Shown one piece after another: positions 8,703 through 16,617 of a DNA stretch of 36,850 nt (the first letter of the stretch is position 1; each line of letters starts with the position of its first letter). The DNA is taken from NCBI GenBank assembly GCA_002296225.1, contig DBHR01000027.1:928-37777 (forward strand). The letters are read 5' to 3'. The translations under genes and the position numbers were made by a program. The stretch is from Acidobacteria bacterium UBA823. Its GTDB lineage: Bacteria; Acidobacteriota; Vicinamibacteria; Vicinamibacterales; UBA823. Below the pieces are notes generated by a model. That model made no database searches, was not told the DNA's origin, and saw only the letters and a list, made by a program, of their open reading frames with translations.

Positions 8703-10808
8703 TCACCGGATGTTCACCATAAGCCAGAGCAACGCCGCGATCACGCCAACCAGCACCCAGCTACCACCAAAGCCGAGGTAATCGATCTTCGTTGGTTTCA
8801 TTATTTCCCAGTCAGACGTCGGAAAAATCTTGTCATCCTCGAATTGACGGGGCTCCGCGTAGGATGCTTCCAGTGCAAGCACATCAAGCTCGGCTGTCGG
8901 TTGCACCGGCGTATGTAGTTTCGCGAAGAAGCGATCGAGTCCGTTGGCTGCAACTGGTGCCGTCACCGCACTTAAGGGGAACAGCAGTATGAATGGGAAC
9001 AGTGCATCGAAAAAAAAGCGCAGCGCGATCAGCCACGACCGCGGCGTGTCGCTGAAGTCAACCCCAAACCAGCTCAGCACCCAAATCTCGGCGTTGAAGC
9101 GACCAAGCCCAACCAATCGCGACGTCGGGTCGGCTGGATTTTCCCGTGCCACTGCATCGAAGAACACCGCGGCCGGCGCCACCTCCCGGACCTTAGTTAT
9201 GGGCTCACCGACCCGTGACGCCAGGCCAGCATCAACGTCGCCTATCAGCGCCGACTCTTCCACCTGGATGGTACGCGCACCTGTCATCTGAAGAAAACGA
9301 ACATCGTGCCGTGACCAGTCCATCGACCCAAACAGGTTGGGAATGACCGCATAGATCATCACGCAAATCGCTACCTGCAAAATGACGGCTGAGCGAGTCA
9401 GACCCCGCCAGACGAACCCGAGCCAGATCGACGCGCCGAAGATGGCCGGAATGGAAATAAAGTACCGGAACAGCTCCAGGAGATCGTCGACGAGTACGGC
9501 AACTAAAATTCCACCCATCAAGGTGACTGGGATCACCAACCGCCCGACCATCAGATAGTGCGCTTCAGACCGGCCTGGACGAAGCGGTTCGTATAAGTTG
9601 CGAATGAAGAGCGCCGAGTACGACACTGAAGTTGCGTCCAGCGTGGACATGTTCGCGGCAAGAATTCCTACCATCATTAGACCGATCGCACCCGGCATCA
9701 GGAGGTCACGTGTCATATAGCCCCAGATGAGGTCAGGGTCGTGCAGGTCGCCTGCATAAAGCCCGATAGCGAGTAAGCCGGCCAACGCCCAGAAAAGCAT
9801 GATGAACCGCTTAAAGAACATGCCGCCTATCATCCCGATCCGGGCAGTCATCTCGTCCCGCGCCGACCCAGCCGTTTGCATTCCGGTCGTCACAGCGATA
9901 ATCGAAACTAGATTAGCCAAAATCATCGCGAGGACCGTGTACCACCCATAGTCGCTGAGCGCAGCCGAGCCGAACAGGTCAAACATGAAGTCTGGAACCG
10001 TCGCGTGGAGCCCCTCAAACCCACCGATTTTAGCCAGACCAAGCGGTATCAGAATCAAGGAAAACATCACGATGAGCACACCCTGTATGGCATCGGTGAT
10101 AGCGGCCGCTCGGAACCCGCCGAGCATGGTGTAGACGCCTACCACCAGAGCAAAAACCACGTAAAAGACCAGCGGGTCAGTGTGCGAGACGATCGAATCG
10201 AGTTGGCCCAGCTTGTTCCGCTCATTCAGCTCCTCCCACCGGTCGCGTTCAGCGGGAGCTAGTCCGCTGCCAAGTCGGTCGCTAAGGTCGCGGAACTCTC
10301 GAAATGCCAGTACGCGCCCTCGTTCGTCGGCCGTCCACTCCACCTCGGCCTTCGGCGTAACCGCCATGAAAGTCTTCCCTGCGACCATGAAGCCCGCACC
10401 CCCACCGATAATCGACACGAACAGAATGAAGACTGCAAACGCCCCGCCGAGAAACGGACTCTGAAATCGCTCAGTGAAGAAGTCACCGATTGTCGTCAAT
10501 CGAACCCGACGAAAGAGAAGCGTCTGAAACCAGTAGAACGGGGTGATAAACAAGACCAAGTACTGAATCCACATCCCGCCAATTCCTTGGCGGTAAATTT
10601 CGCGCGAGACGGCGACTGCCTGGTCCGCGTTGGTGGAGGTCCCAAAGTTGAGGAAAAACTGATAGAAGCCACCTAGTCGGCGCCCGGCCAGAAAGAACTC
10701 CCCCCGATCGCTAGTCTGTGCACCGACCCGATGGCCGATCCACAGGATGACACCCACATACCCAAGCAGCACTGCCACGTCCAGCGGGTGAAGGCCAAGA
10801 ATACTCAC
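8703..10808 (-). CDS. Sodium:solute symporter (SSS family) with two large inserts
   Basis: This 701-residue integral membrane transporter has about 13-15 hydrophobic helices. The core is SSS: DVAVLLGYVGVILWIGH as the first helix, REIYRQGIGGMW, MLGGFRAAAITDAIQG (228-243) and the family signature ILAANMSTLDATSVSYSAL (382-400), containing the sodium-site region. It is well over the usual 480-560 residues because of two hydrophilic insertions, about residues 152-210 (charged, WTADERGR to NERNKLGQ) and about 494-590, each between membrane helices. It probably imports the sugar or uronate released by the exported lyase encoded next. The start is GTG at 10808, overlapping the upstream stop as GTGA, so translation is coupled. 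Confidence 0.9.
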   Translation of the reverse strand: MSILGLHPLDVAVLLGYVGVILWIGHRVGAQTSDRGEFFLAGRRLGGFYQFFLNFGTSTNADQAVAVSREIYRQGIGGMWIQYLVLFITPFYWFQTLLFRRVRLTTIGDFFTERFQSPFLGGAFAVFILFVSIIGGGAGFMVAGKTFMAVTPKAEVEWTADERGRVLAFREFRDLSDRLGSGLAPAERDRWEELNERNKLGQLDSIVSHTDPLVFYVVFALVVGVYTMLGGFRAAAITDAIQGVLIVMFSLILIPLGLAKIGGFEGLHATVPDFMFDLFGSAALSDYGWYTVLAMILANLVSIIAVTTGMQTAGSARDEMTARIGMIGGMFFKRFIMLFWALAGLLAIGLYAGDLHDPDLIWGYMTRDLLMPGAIGLMMVGILAANMSTLDATSVSYSALFIRNLYEPLRPGRSEAHYLMVGRLVIPVTLMGGILVAVLVDDLLELFRYFISIPAIFGASIWLGFVWRGLTRSAVILQVAICVMIYAVIPNLFGSMDWSRHDVRFLQMTGARTIQVEESALIGDVDAGLASRVGEPITKVREVAPAAVFFDAVARENPADPTSRLVGLGRFNAEIWVLSWFGVDFSDTPRSWLIALRFFFDALFPFILLFPLSAVTAPVAANGLDRFFAKLHTPVQPTAELDVLALEASYAEPRQFEDDKIFPTSDWEIMKPTKIDYLGFGGSWVLVGVIAALLWLMVNIR

Positions 10809-12034
10809 GCGCTGTTCTCCGTCGCCGGAAAGTGGTCATAGTTCGTCAGATCAACCGTCCGGCCGCTAACAGCCCAGGACAGACCAAGTTCGCTCGGGAG
10901 AACGTAGCGCTCATAACACCGCCACAGGCCGGTCTCGAGTCCTTCGATCCAATACCGATCGGGATCAACCCCTCGCCGTCGGATGGCGGTCGATACCGTC
11001 AAAATCTCAGGCACCGACTCGTGCACACCGTTCGCACACAGCGTCTGCGCTACCGCCGCTTCCGGACCACAAGTTACCGGCTCGTCTCTCGTCACTGCAC
11101 GGACGGCCTCCTTCAGCTTTGCGAACTGGTCGTCAACGTCTGGTGATGGATAGATACCGACCCGGCGTCCATTTACATCAATAATGATCTCGTTCACCCC
11201 ATTGCCGACCGGCGCCGCATAGCTCACACGCGCCTCCTCGAACTCCAGCTCAAATTTTGGGCCCTGACTATCCCTTGAGGCGTGCGAGCCGTAAAACAGC
11301 ATCTCGACCCCCTCGCTAGTTCGCGCGCGGCAGGCCACAGTGTCAAAGCTTTCAATACCGTTCGCCCGACACGCCTCGGCCGTTACCTCCATCGGGGTCG
11401 CGCTCGTACCCACCGTCGGGCCCAATAGAAAGAATAAATTATGCAAAAAGTGCGCCAGCGCGTTATTGAGCGGGCTATCAAGTACCCATCGGCCTGTTGA
11501 CCTATCGCGGAGCCGGCCAGCCCAGTCGTTGCGCTGATAGTAAGACACCGTCCGCGGCCAGAAACATGCGGTTTTCATCCGTAACGGCACGCCAAACCGC
11601 CCCGCTTGAATGTCTCGTTTAAGCGCTTGGATCCCTTCCGAATACGACCACTGATACCCAATCCGTACCGATCGCTCCGACGCATCTCGGGCGCGGATCA
11701 GCGCCGTGGCTTCCTGAATCGCGCCGCCAAGTGGTTTGTCGCACAGAACGTCGCAGTTGTGACCAAGCGCGACGATACTCTGCGGCACGTGATAGTGAAT
11801 CGGTGATGCAATGACAACCAGGTCAGCTGTGCACCCAGCGTCGAACAATTCTTCCAGCGCCGAAAACATTGGTACGTCGCGCTTGGAGAACTCCTGCGCT
11901 GCACGCGAGCGGTGTGGATATGGATCTACCGCGCCGGTTAACCGGACTGTTCCCGAAGGTAGACGGTCCAGCGCCGAGACGTATTCGGCGCCATAGCCGC
12001 CGATGCCGACCATGACGACACTGACCTGGGCCAT
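10805..12034 (-). CDS. Gfo/Idh/MocA family NAD(P)-dependent oxidoreductase
   Basis: This 409-residue cytoplasmic dehydrogenase has an N-terminal Rossmann fold with the glycine motif GIGGYG (residues 10-15), an acidic residue ending strand 2 (AVDPYP), and the family CDKPL segment with the catalytic Lys at 100; the usual E of EKP is D here. The C-terminal domain (from about residue 125) is the alpha/beta substrate domain. Family members oxidise or reduce sugars and inositols at ring carbons. I chose the ATG at 12034, which overlaps the preceding stop as TGATG. The frame stays open to 12139, but that extension is basic, lacks fold features and lies inside the upstream gene. The paired TIM-barrel enzymes suggest a sugar-oxidation step; the substrate is not known. 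Confidence 0.88.
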   Translation of the reverse strand: MAQVSVVMVGIGGYGAEYVSALDRLPSGTVRLTGAVDPYPHRSRAAQEFSKRDVPMFSALEELFDAGCTADLVVIASPIHYHVPQSIVALGHNCDVLCDKPLGGAIQEATALIRARDASERSVRIGYQWSYSEGIQALKRDIQAGRFGVPLRMKTACFWPRTVSYYQRNDWAGRLRDRSTGRWVLDSPLNNALAHFLHNLFFLLGPTVGTSATPMEVTAEACRANGIESFDTVACRARTSEGVEMLFYGSHASRDSQGPKFELEFEEARVSYAAPVGNGVNEIIIDVNGRRVGIYPSPDVDDQFAKLKEAVRAVTRDEPVTCGPEAAVAQTLCANGVHESVPEILTVSTAIRRRGVDPDRYWIEGLETGLWRCYERYVLPSELGLSWAVSGRTVDLTNYDHFPATENSA

Positions 12035-13080
12035 CACGCCATTCCCAGTTCGGTGACAATCGCCTTCAGGGCCACGATGTTCCGACTCATCCGATCTTCG
12101 CAAATCTCTGGCCAGTGTGCGCGATCGGTGGGAACGCACACCGCAGATTGCATGGCGTGTCGGGCGAGCGCCTCCAAGTCAGCCATCTCATCGGCCGCTA
12201 AATCTGGAAACTTCGCTAGAAAACACTCGTCCCTTGTCTCCAGAACGAACGTTCCACCATGATCTTCAACCGAAAGATGGACCGGCCGACCACTGTCGGC
12301 CAACCGCCGGATGATGCCAGGTAAATTAACTACGCCGTCGCCCACCGCTGTGGGAAAGGTTTCGAACCCGTTGGAGACCGCTCTTAAGCCCCCGTCCTTG
12401 ACGTGCGTCGCAACAACCCACGGAAGAATTCGCTCGGTGGCCCGGATAGGGTCTTCAAGCATTGTCAGCACGTTCATCGTGTCGAGAACGACACCCAGCC
12501 AGTCGCCCGGGTCTGCGTCGCACATTTCGAACAGTCGGAGCAGCTCGTGTGTGGTGAATTCGAAGTGCAACTCAATCGCCAGAACAACGCCGTGATCACG
12601 CAGCATTGCCCGTTGCGCCAAAAGCGCAGTTCCCGTATCCCGGAGGAGCGTCTCGGTGGACGGCGCCGCATCGTGCCAGCGCATCTGGCCACCCGAGCAG
12701 GAGCGGACGACCGCCGCTCCCAACCGCGCCGCCTGGGCCGCAACGGCTCGATTCGCCGCGAACAGGTCTCGGTGCCCCCAAGTCGTCATGTCGCGCGGAA
12801 TGTGCTCCGCGCCACCCCATTCGAGATACAGGCGCTCCGATTCGGCAAATGCCCGGAGATCGTCGAGATACGAAGGGTCAACCCGACGTTGCCATGCTGA
12901 ATCGAGCCCCGAAAACTGCACACCCTGGGCTCCATGGTCGACAGCCCACTGCAAAAGTGCCATTGGAGAAAGGTGAAGCGGATTCAGGCCGTATTGCTCG
13001 ATGCCAATCTTAAAGGCCTGGCGGCATCCACCAGGGACGTCGGCCGATCGACTAGACGACACTCTGGAATCTTTCGACAC
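12034..13080 (-). CDS. Sugar phosphate isomerase/epimerase-type TIM barrel (first of pair)
   Basis: This 348-residue protein of the xylose-isomerase-like/AP endonuclease 2 superfamily starts its barrel at about residue 24 (KIGIEQYGLN). Expected divalent-metal ligands are present: Glu170 (AIELHFE), Asp200 (VLDTMN), His226 (THVKDG) and Glu272 (SVEDHG). No signal peptide is seen. The start is a GTG at 13080 that overlaps the upstream gene by 29 bp; a second GTG at 13062 is an alternative. Members include hydroxypyruvate and inosose isomerases, tagatose epimerases, inosose dehydratase (IolE), and more recently recognised 3-keto-glycoside lyases/hydratases. Next to two Gfo/Idh/MocA oxidoreductases, a role on a keto-sugar intermediate is plausible but inferred. 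Confidence 0.82.
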   Translation of the reverse strand: MSKDSRVSSSRSADVPGGCRQAFKIGIEQYGLNPLHLSPMALLQWAVDHGAQGVQFSGLDSAWQRRVDPSYLDDLRAFAESERLYLEWGGAEHIPRDMTTWGHRDLFAANRAVAAQAARLGAAVVRSCSGGQMRWHDAAPSTETLLRDTGTALLAQRAMLRDHGVVLAIELHFEFTTHELLRLFEMCDADPGDWLGVVLDTMNVLTMLEDPIRATERILPWVVATHVKDGGLRAVSNGFETFPTAVGDGVVNLPGIIRRLADSGRPVHLSVEDHGGTFVLETRDECFLAKFPDLAADEMADLEALARHAMQSAVCVPTDRAHWPEICEDRMSRNIVALKAIVTELGMA

Positions 13081-13879
13081 AGATGCGCAAGACCTCGTCC
13101 GGATCGCGTCGCCACCAGTTCTTCGCCGAGAAGATTTCTATTTCGCAGCACCCGTTGTATCCGGCCGCCTCGACAGCCCCACGGACCCGCCGAAGGTCGA
13201 TGATGCCATCGCCCGGCATCCCGCGATCCGTGAGCAGATCCTCGGTGGGCACGAGCCAATCGCACACGTGGTACGCAAAAATTCGCCCCGCTTGACCAGC
13301 TCGCCGAATCTGGCGCTCGAGATCAGCATCCCACCACACATGGTAGGTGTCGATGGCTACGCCGACACCCGCACCCAACACGTCGCACAAATCGAGCGCT
13401 TCTCGCAGGGTGTTAACACACCCGCGGTCGGCTGCGTACATCGGATGTAGGGGTTCAATGGCAAGCCGCATCCCCTGTACACGAGCATGGTCCAAGAGTT
13501 TCGCAATCCCTTCCGCGACGCGCCGCCGCGCCTCAGGCAAGTCACGGGACCCAGCCATCAGGCCTCCGACGACAAGGACGAGACATTCTGCGCCCAGCGC
13601 CGTCGCTTCATCTACCGCGCGTCGGTTGTCGTCAAGATTTAGGTGATCATCAACCGTGAAGAGCCCTCCGCGGCACAGAGACGACACGCGGAGACCCTCG
13701 TCGCTGATCCTCTTTACCGCCTCCGTAACCCCGAGAACATGAAGCTGGTCGCGCCACGGCGCAATACCACCAATTCCATGGCGCACACAGCCCTCGATCG
13801 CCTCGCCGAGCCCCCATTGCTCTCGGATCGTCGCCGTGTTCAGCGACAGCAGTCTCGTATCGCGAGAAAGATCACGCAT
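13052..13879 (-). CDS. Sugar phosphate isomerase/epimerase-type TIM barrel (second of pair)
   Basis: This 275-residue barrel of the same superfamily as its downstream neighbour is clearly diverged from it. Predicted metal ligands are Glu142 (AIEPLHP), Asp177 (IDTYHVWWD), His204 (YHVCDW) and Glu246 or Glu248 (CEIEIFS). The IDTYHVWWD segment is typical of hydroxypyruvate-isomerase/IolE/IolI-like proteins. It is probably cytoplasmic. The ATG at 13879 overlaps the DUF993 stop as TGATG, indicating coupled translation; its own stop lies within the start region of the next gene. Two different barrels in one operon suggest successive isomerisation, dehydration or elimination steps on a keto-sugar rather than gene redundancy. 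Confidence 0.85.
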   Translation of the reverse strand: MRDLSRDTRLLSLNTATIREQWGLGEAIEGCVRHGIGGIAPWRDQLHVLGVTEAVKRISDEGLRVSSLCRGGLFTVDDHLNLDDNRRAVDEATALGAECLVLVVGGLMAGSRDLPEARRRVAEGIAKLLDHARVQGMRLAIEPLHPMYAADRGCVNTLREALDLCDVLGAGVGVAIDTYHVWWDADLERQIRRAGQAGRIFAYHVCDWLVPTEDLLTDRGMPGDGIIDLRRVRGAVEAAGYNGCCEIEIFSAKNWWRRDPDEVLRICVERFQSVV

Positions 13880-15024
13880 CAGGTATTAATCCCCTGCAGC
13901 TGACACAGGGACCGCATCCGATCAGCGGCCAGTTCGGGGTCGCGCAACAATCTCGCGGCCGCAGCCAGACGGAACACCTCCGCCAAGTGCGGCAGTGACC
14001 GCTTGGCTTCCTGGCCATCGAGCATTGCGAAGTGGTCATGATGTCCGTTCAGCCAGGACATAAAGACGACGCCAGTCTTGTAAAACTGAGTCGGCGCACT
14101 GAAGATATGGCGGCTGAGCGGTATACACGGCACAAGAACTGCGTCGAAACGTTCGCGGCGGCCCAGGGCGAGCTCATGCAGTGCGGCACCGGCCGCCGGT
14201 GCGATCGCATCAAAAATCCCGAGGAGCGCATCAGAGTACCCCGAGTCGTCGCCACCAATGAGCTCGACGAAATCAAAATCATCACCCGTGTACATCCGCA
14301 CACCGGATGGTAGCCGTCGGCGCATCGCGACCTCCTTCGACTTGTCGAGCAATGAAATCTTAATGCCATCGATACGCGCCGCATGCGAACTGAGCAACGA
14401 CAGCACGACATCCATCGCGTCATCAACATCATCATGACCCCAATACCCTTCTAAGGCTGCATCGAACGTCGGTCCCAGCCAATGGATGATGACGGGCCGT
14501 TGGACTTGCCTCAACAGGCGGTCATAGATGGTGACGTAATCGTTAGGAGTTCGCGCCGCCGCGCAAAGTGCACGACTCGCCATCAGAATGACCTGACCGT
14601 TATGCGCTTCGACCCAGGACATCTGTTCTTCGTAGGCCCGGATTACATCATCAAGCGTCACGCCAGCCGACGGCTCGAGTTGATCGGTCCCGCATCCGCA
14701 GGCAACCAGCCCGTCGGTCCGCGTACGGCTCGCCTGCAGAGTCCGTCGAATTAATTCGCGCGCCTGCGGCCACAACAGCCCTGCACCACGTTGCGCTGTA
14801 TCCATCGCCTCGGCAACCCCGAGATGGCAATCCCACAAATGCTCTCGGAACTGAAGCGTCGCATCCCAATCAATCTCAGCCGGATGACCCGGACGACCAA
14901 CAACGTGCGCGGCGGCATACGCGACCCGGTTTCGTGCATTACCGGCTGGTTGAATCGGCGTGGTCGCGGGCAGCTCAAACGGCTCAAGGCTACCGTCGGC
15001 GACCGGAAGCGTGATCATCGGCAT
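13879..15024 (-). CDS. DUF993 family (dihydrodipicolinate synthase-like) TIM barrel
   Basis: This 381-residue protein matches DUF993 as I recall it: NRVAYAAAHVV (residues 32-42), IDWDATLQFREHLW (51-64), GVAEAMDTAQRG (69-80) and a GIKISLLDKSKEVA block (220-233). The family is related to the dihydrodipicolinate synthase/N-acetylneuraminate lyase aldolases, in which a lysine forms a Schiff base. Lys222 in DGIKIS sits where such a lysine would be expected, though that assignment is inferred. A retro-aldol cleavage of a keto- or deoxy-sugar acid would suit its place between an oxidoreductase and two sugar-isomerase barrels. It is cytoplasmic with no signal. The ATG at 15024 is one base past the upstream gene's stop. 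Confidence 0.82.
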   Translation of the reverse strand: MPMITLPVADGSLEPFELPATTPIQPAGNARNRVAYAAAHVVGRPGHPAEIDWDATLQFREHLWDCHLGVAEAMDTAQRGAGLLWPQARELIRRTLQASRTRTDGLVACGCGTDQLEPSAGVTLDDVIRAYEEQMSWVEAHNGQVILMASRALCAAARTPNDYVTIYDRLLRQVQRPVIIHWLGPTFDAALEGYWGHDDVDDAMDVVLSLLSSHAARIDGIKISLLDKSKEVAMRRRLPSGVRMYTGDDFDFVELIGGDDSGYSDALLGIFDAIAPAAGAALHELALGRRERFDAVLVPCIPLSRHIFSAPTQFYKTGVVFMSWLNGHHDHFAMLDGQEAKRSLPHLAEVFRLAAAARLLRDPELAADRMRSLCQLQGINT

Positions 15025-15025
15025 A

Positions 15026-16177
15026 TCACGATTTCACGCTGTCCACGTCGACCCACGCTCGCCGGCGCCAGCTCTCGATCGCCGCTTCGGCCAACTGGAC
15101 ACCCTTGAAACCCTCTCTCAGTGTGTAAACCCATGGTGCGTCATCATGCAGGTGCCGGATGAACTGCTCCCACTGGGCTCGGAAACCATTCGGATACGAC
15201 CGGTTGGGCTGATACGGAGTCCACTGGTCGCGAAACGCCAACCGTTGCGGCTCGTCAGGATTCCAGACCGGGCGTGGTGTATCGTCGTGGGACTGCGTCC
15301 GACACCAGTTTAGCCCGGCCACGGCCGACCCATCGGTGCCGTCAATCTGAAACACCGCAAGGTCGTCCCTGTTCACCCGGGTACACCAGCTGCTATTCAC
15401 CTGGGCGACCACGCCACCGTCCAGACTCATCACCGCATACGCTGCGTCCTCGACATCGACCTCGTAGGCGTTACCCTGCTCGTCCCACCGCCGATCAACG
15501 TGCGTCGCACCTAGGCATACGATCGACCGCACAGGCGCCACGATGTGATCAAGCACGTACCGCCAGTGCGCCATCATGTCGAAAATAATCCCGCCACCAT
15601 CCCGCTTCCGATAGTTCCAGCTCGGTCGATTGCTGGGTGAGTCATCTCCAGCAAACACCCAATAGCCAAAATCGATTCGCACGGACAGGATGCGACCGAA
15701 AAAGCCCTCGCCTTTCAACTGCGCGAGCTTAATCAGACCCGGCAAGAAAAGTTTATCCATCACGACACCTGCCTTAACCTTGGCCTGGGCGGCTCGGTCA
15801 CAGAGTTTGCGCGCGCCTGCGACGGTACTGGCCACCGGTTTTTCGCAGTAGACATGCTTACCTGCTGCGATCGCCTGCCCCAGCAACTCTGGTCGCATCG
15901 CCGTGGACCCAGCATCAAAAAACAGCGTGTGTTCCGGTGACCGAATAGCTAGATCGTAGTCGGTCGTGTACGAGTGGATACCAGTCTCGGCAGCAATTGA
16001 GGCTAGCTTCGCGTCGTCGCGGCCGAGTAACAACGGATCCGGTAATATCCGATCTCCATTACCCAGAAGCACCCCGCCAACTTCTCGGATGTTCATCACC
16101 GAGCGTTTTAGGTGCTGGTTTAGGCCCATCCGGCCAGTAACGCCATGCATCACGATGCCCAATCGATATGTCGCCAT
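15026..16177 (-). CDS. Gfo/Idh/MocA family oxidoreductase, first gene of the operon
   Basis: This 383-residue protein has an N-terminal Rossmann fold (RLGIVMHGVTGRMG, residues 5-18; the glycine motif is HGVTGRMG) and the family CEKPV segment with catalytic Lys113. From about residue 125 there is the substrate domain with FDMMAHWRYVLDHI, whose His is in the position of the family's catalytic histidine region. It oxidises or reduces a cyclic sugar with NAD(P) by family analogy. It has little likeness to the second oxidoreductase of the operon (10805-12034), so the two are probably not duplicates. It has no signal peptide. The ATG at 16177 lies 7 bp after a TATAGT box on the minus strand and lacks a ribosome site, so the operon mRNA may be leaderless. 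Confidence 0.88.
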   Translation of the reverse strand: MATYRLGIVMHGVTGRMGLNQHLKRSVMNIREVGGVLLGNGDRILPDPLLLGRDDAKLASIAAETGIHSYTTDYDLAIRSPEHTLFFDAGSTAMRPELLGQAIAAGKHVYCEKPVASTVAGARKLCDRAAQAKVKAGVVMDKLFLPGLIKLAQLKGEGFFGRILSVRIDFGYWVFAGDDSPSNRPSWNYRKRDGGGIIFDMMAHWRYVLDHIVAPVRSIVCLGATHVDRRWDEQGNAYEVDVEDAAYAVMSLDGGVVAQVNSSWCTRVNRDDLAVFQIDGTDGSAVAGLNWCRTQSHDDTPRPVWNPDEPQRLAFRDQWTPYQPNRSYPNGFRAQWEQFIRHLHDDAPWVYTLREGFKGVQLAEAAIESWRRRAWVDVDSVKS

Positions 16178-16184
16178 CCGCGCA

Positions 16185-16213
16185 ACTATAACAAGGCTCG
16201 CCCCCAGAGCCGA
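16185..16213 (-). promoter_or_regulatory. Candidate promoter of the nine-gene operon
   Basis: Read on the minus strand, TATAGT (16190-16185) matches five of six -10 positions. A weak TCGGCT (16213-16208, three of six) lies 17 bp upstream. Seven bases separate the -10 from the ATG at 16177, so the start site would coincide with the start codon. Confidence 0.45.
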
Positions 16214-16219
16214 CCAGGC

Positions 16220-16225
16220 TATAAT
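16220..16225 (+). promoter_or_regulatory. -10 box of the Rho-N-like gene
   Basis: A perfect TATAAT lies 27 bp before the ATG at 16253, leaving a leader of about 20 bases that holds the GGAGGTG ribosome site. No convincing -35 is visible. The bases after the box (CCAGCCTT) recur after the -10 at 19215. Confidence 0.45.
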
Positions 16226-16252
16226 TCCAGCCTTATCAACAACGGAGGTGAC

Positions 16253-16582
16253 ATGGCGGACTACACCTACGACGAGCTAAAAAAGAAGACTGTGGCGGAA
16301 ATGCGCGCTATCGCTAAGGGGCTGGACCGGGAGGCGGTCAAGGGCTATTCGCAACTGAACAAAGAACACCTCCTTCCGCTCCTCTGCAAAGCTCTGGGCA
16401 TCGAGGCGCACCAGCATCATGAACTCAAGGATGATTTTGATAAATCAGCGATTAAAGCGAAAATGCGCGAGTTGAAGGCAGCACGGACGGCCGCGCTCGA
16501 AGCACATGATAAGGTCCAGCTGAAGGCTGTTCGCCGCCATCTGCACTCACTGAATCATCAGATCCGCGCACATCTTGGATAG
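16253..16582 (+). CDS. Small Rho-N/SAP-like domain protein
   Basis: This 109-residue, highly charged helical protein starts at the ATG at 16253 behind a GGAGGTG ribosome site. The frame extends further upstream but overlaps the divergent promoter. Residues 4-40 (YDELKKKTVAEMRAIAKGL onward) have the helix-extended-helix pattern of the Rho N-terminal/SAP-like nucleic-acid-binding fold: TVAEMRAIAK, then LNKEHLLPLLCKALG. The second half (KAKMRELKAARTAAL...RRHLHSLNHQIR) is basic and probably forms a helical hairpin. It may bind DNA or RNA in the cytoplasm. It is the first gene of a plus-strand run and diverges from the catabolic operon, with 75 bp between the two starts. Its target is unknown. Confidence 0.75.
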   Translation: MADYTYDELKKKTVAEMRAIAKGLDREAVKGYSQLNKEHLLPLLCKALGIEAHQHHELKDDFDKSAIKAKMRELKAARTAALEAHDKVQLKAVRRHLHSLNHQIRAHLG

Positions 16583-16617
16583 AAACCGAGGTAACTCTCA
16601 CCCCAGAGGAGTTCCGC

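Noticed and set aside
12035..12139. N-terminal extension of the second Gfo/Idh/MocA oxidoreductase.
   Set aside because: The Rossmann strand starts right after the ATG at 12034, which overlaps the upstream stop.
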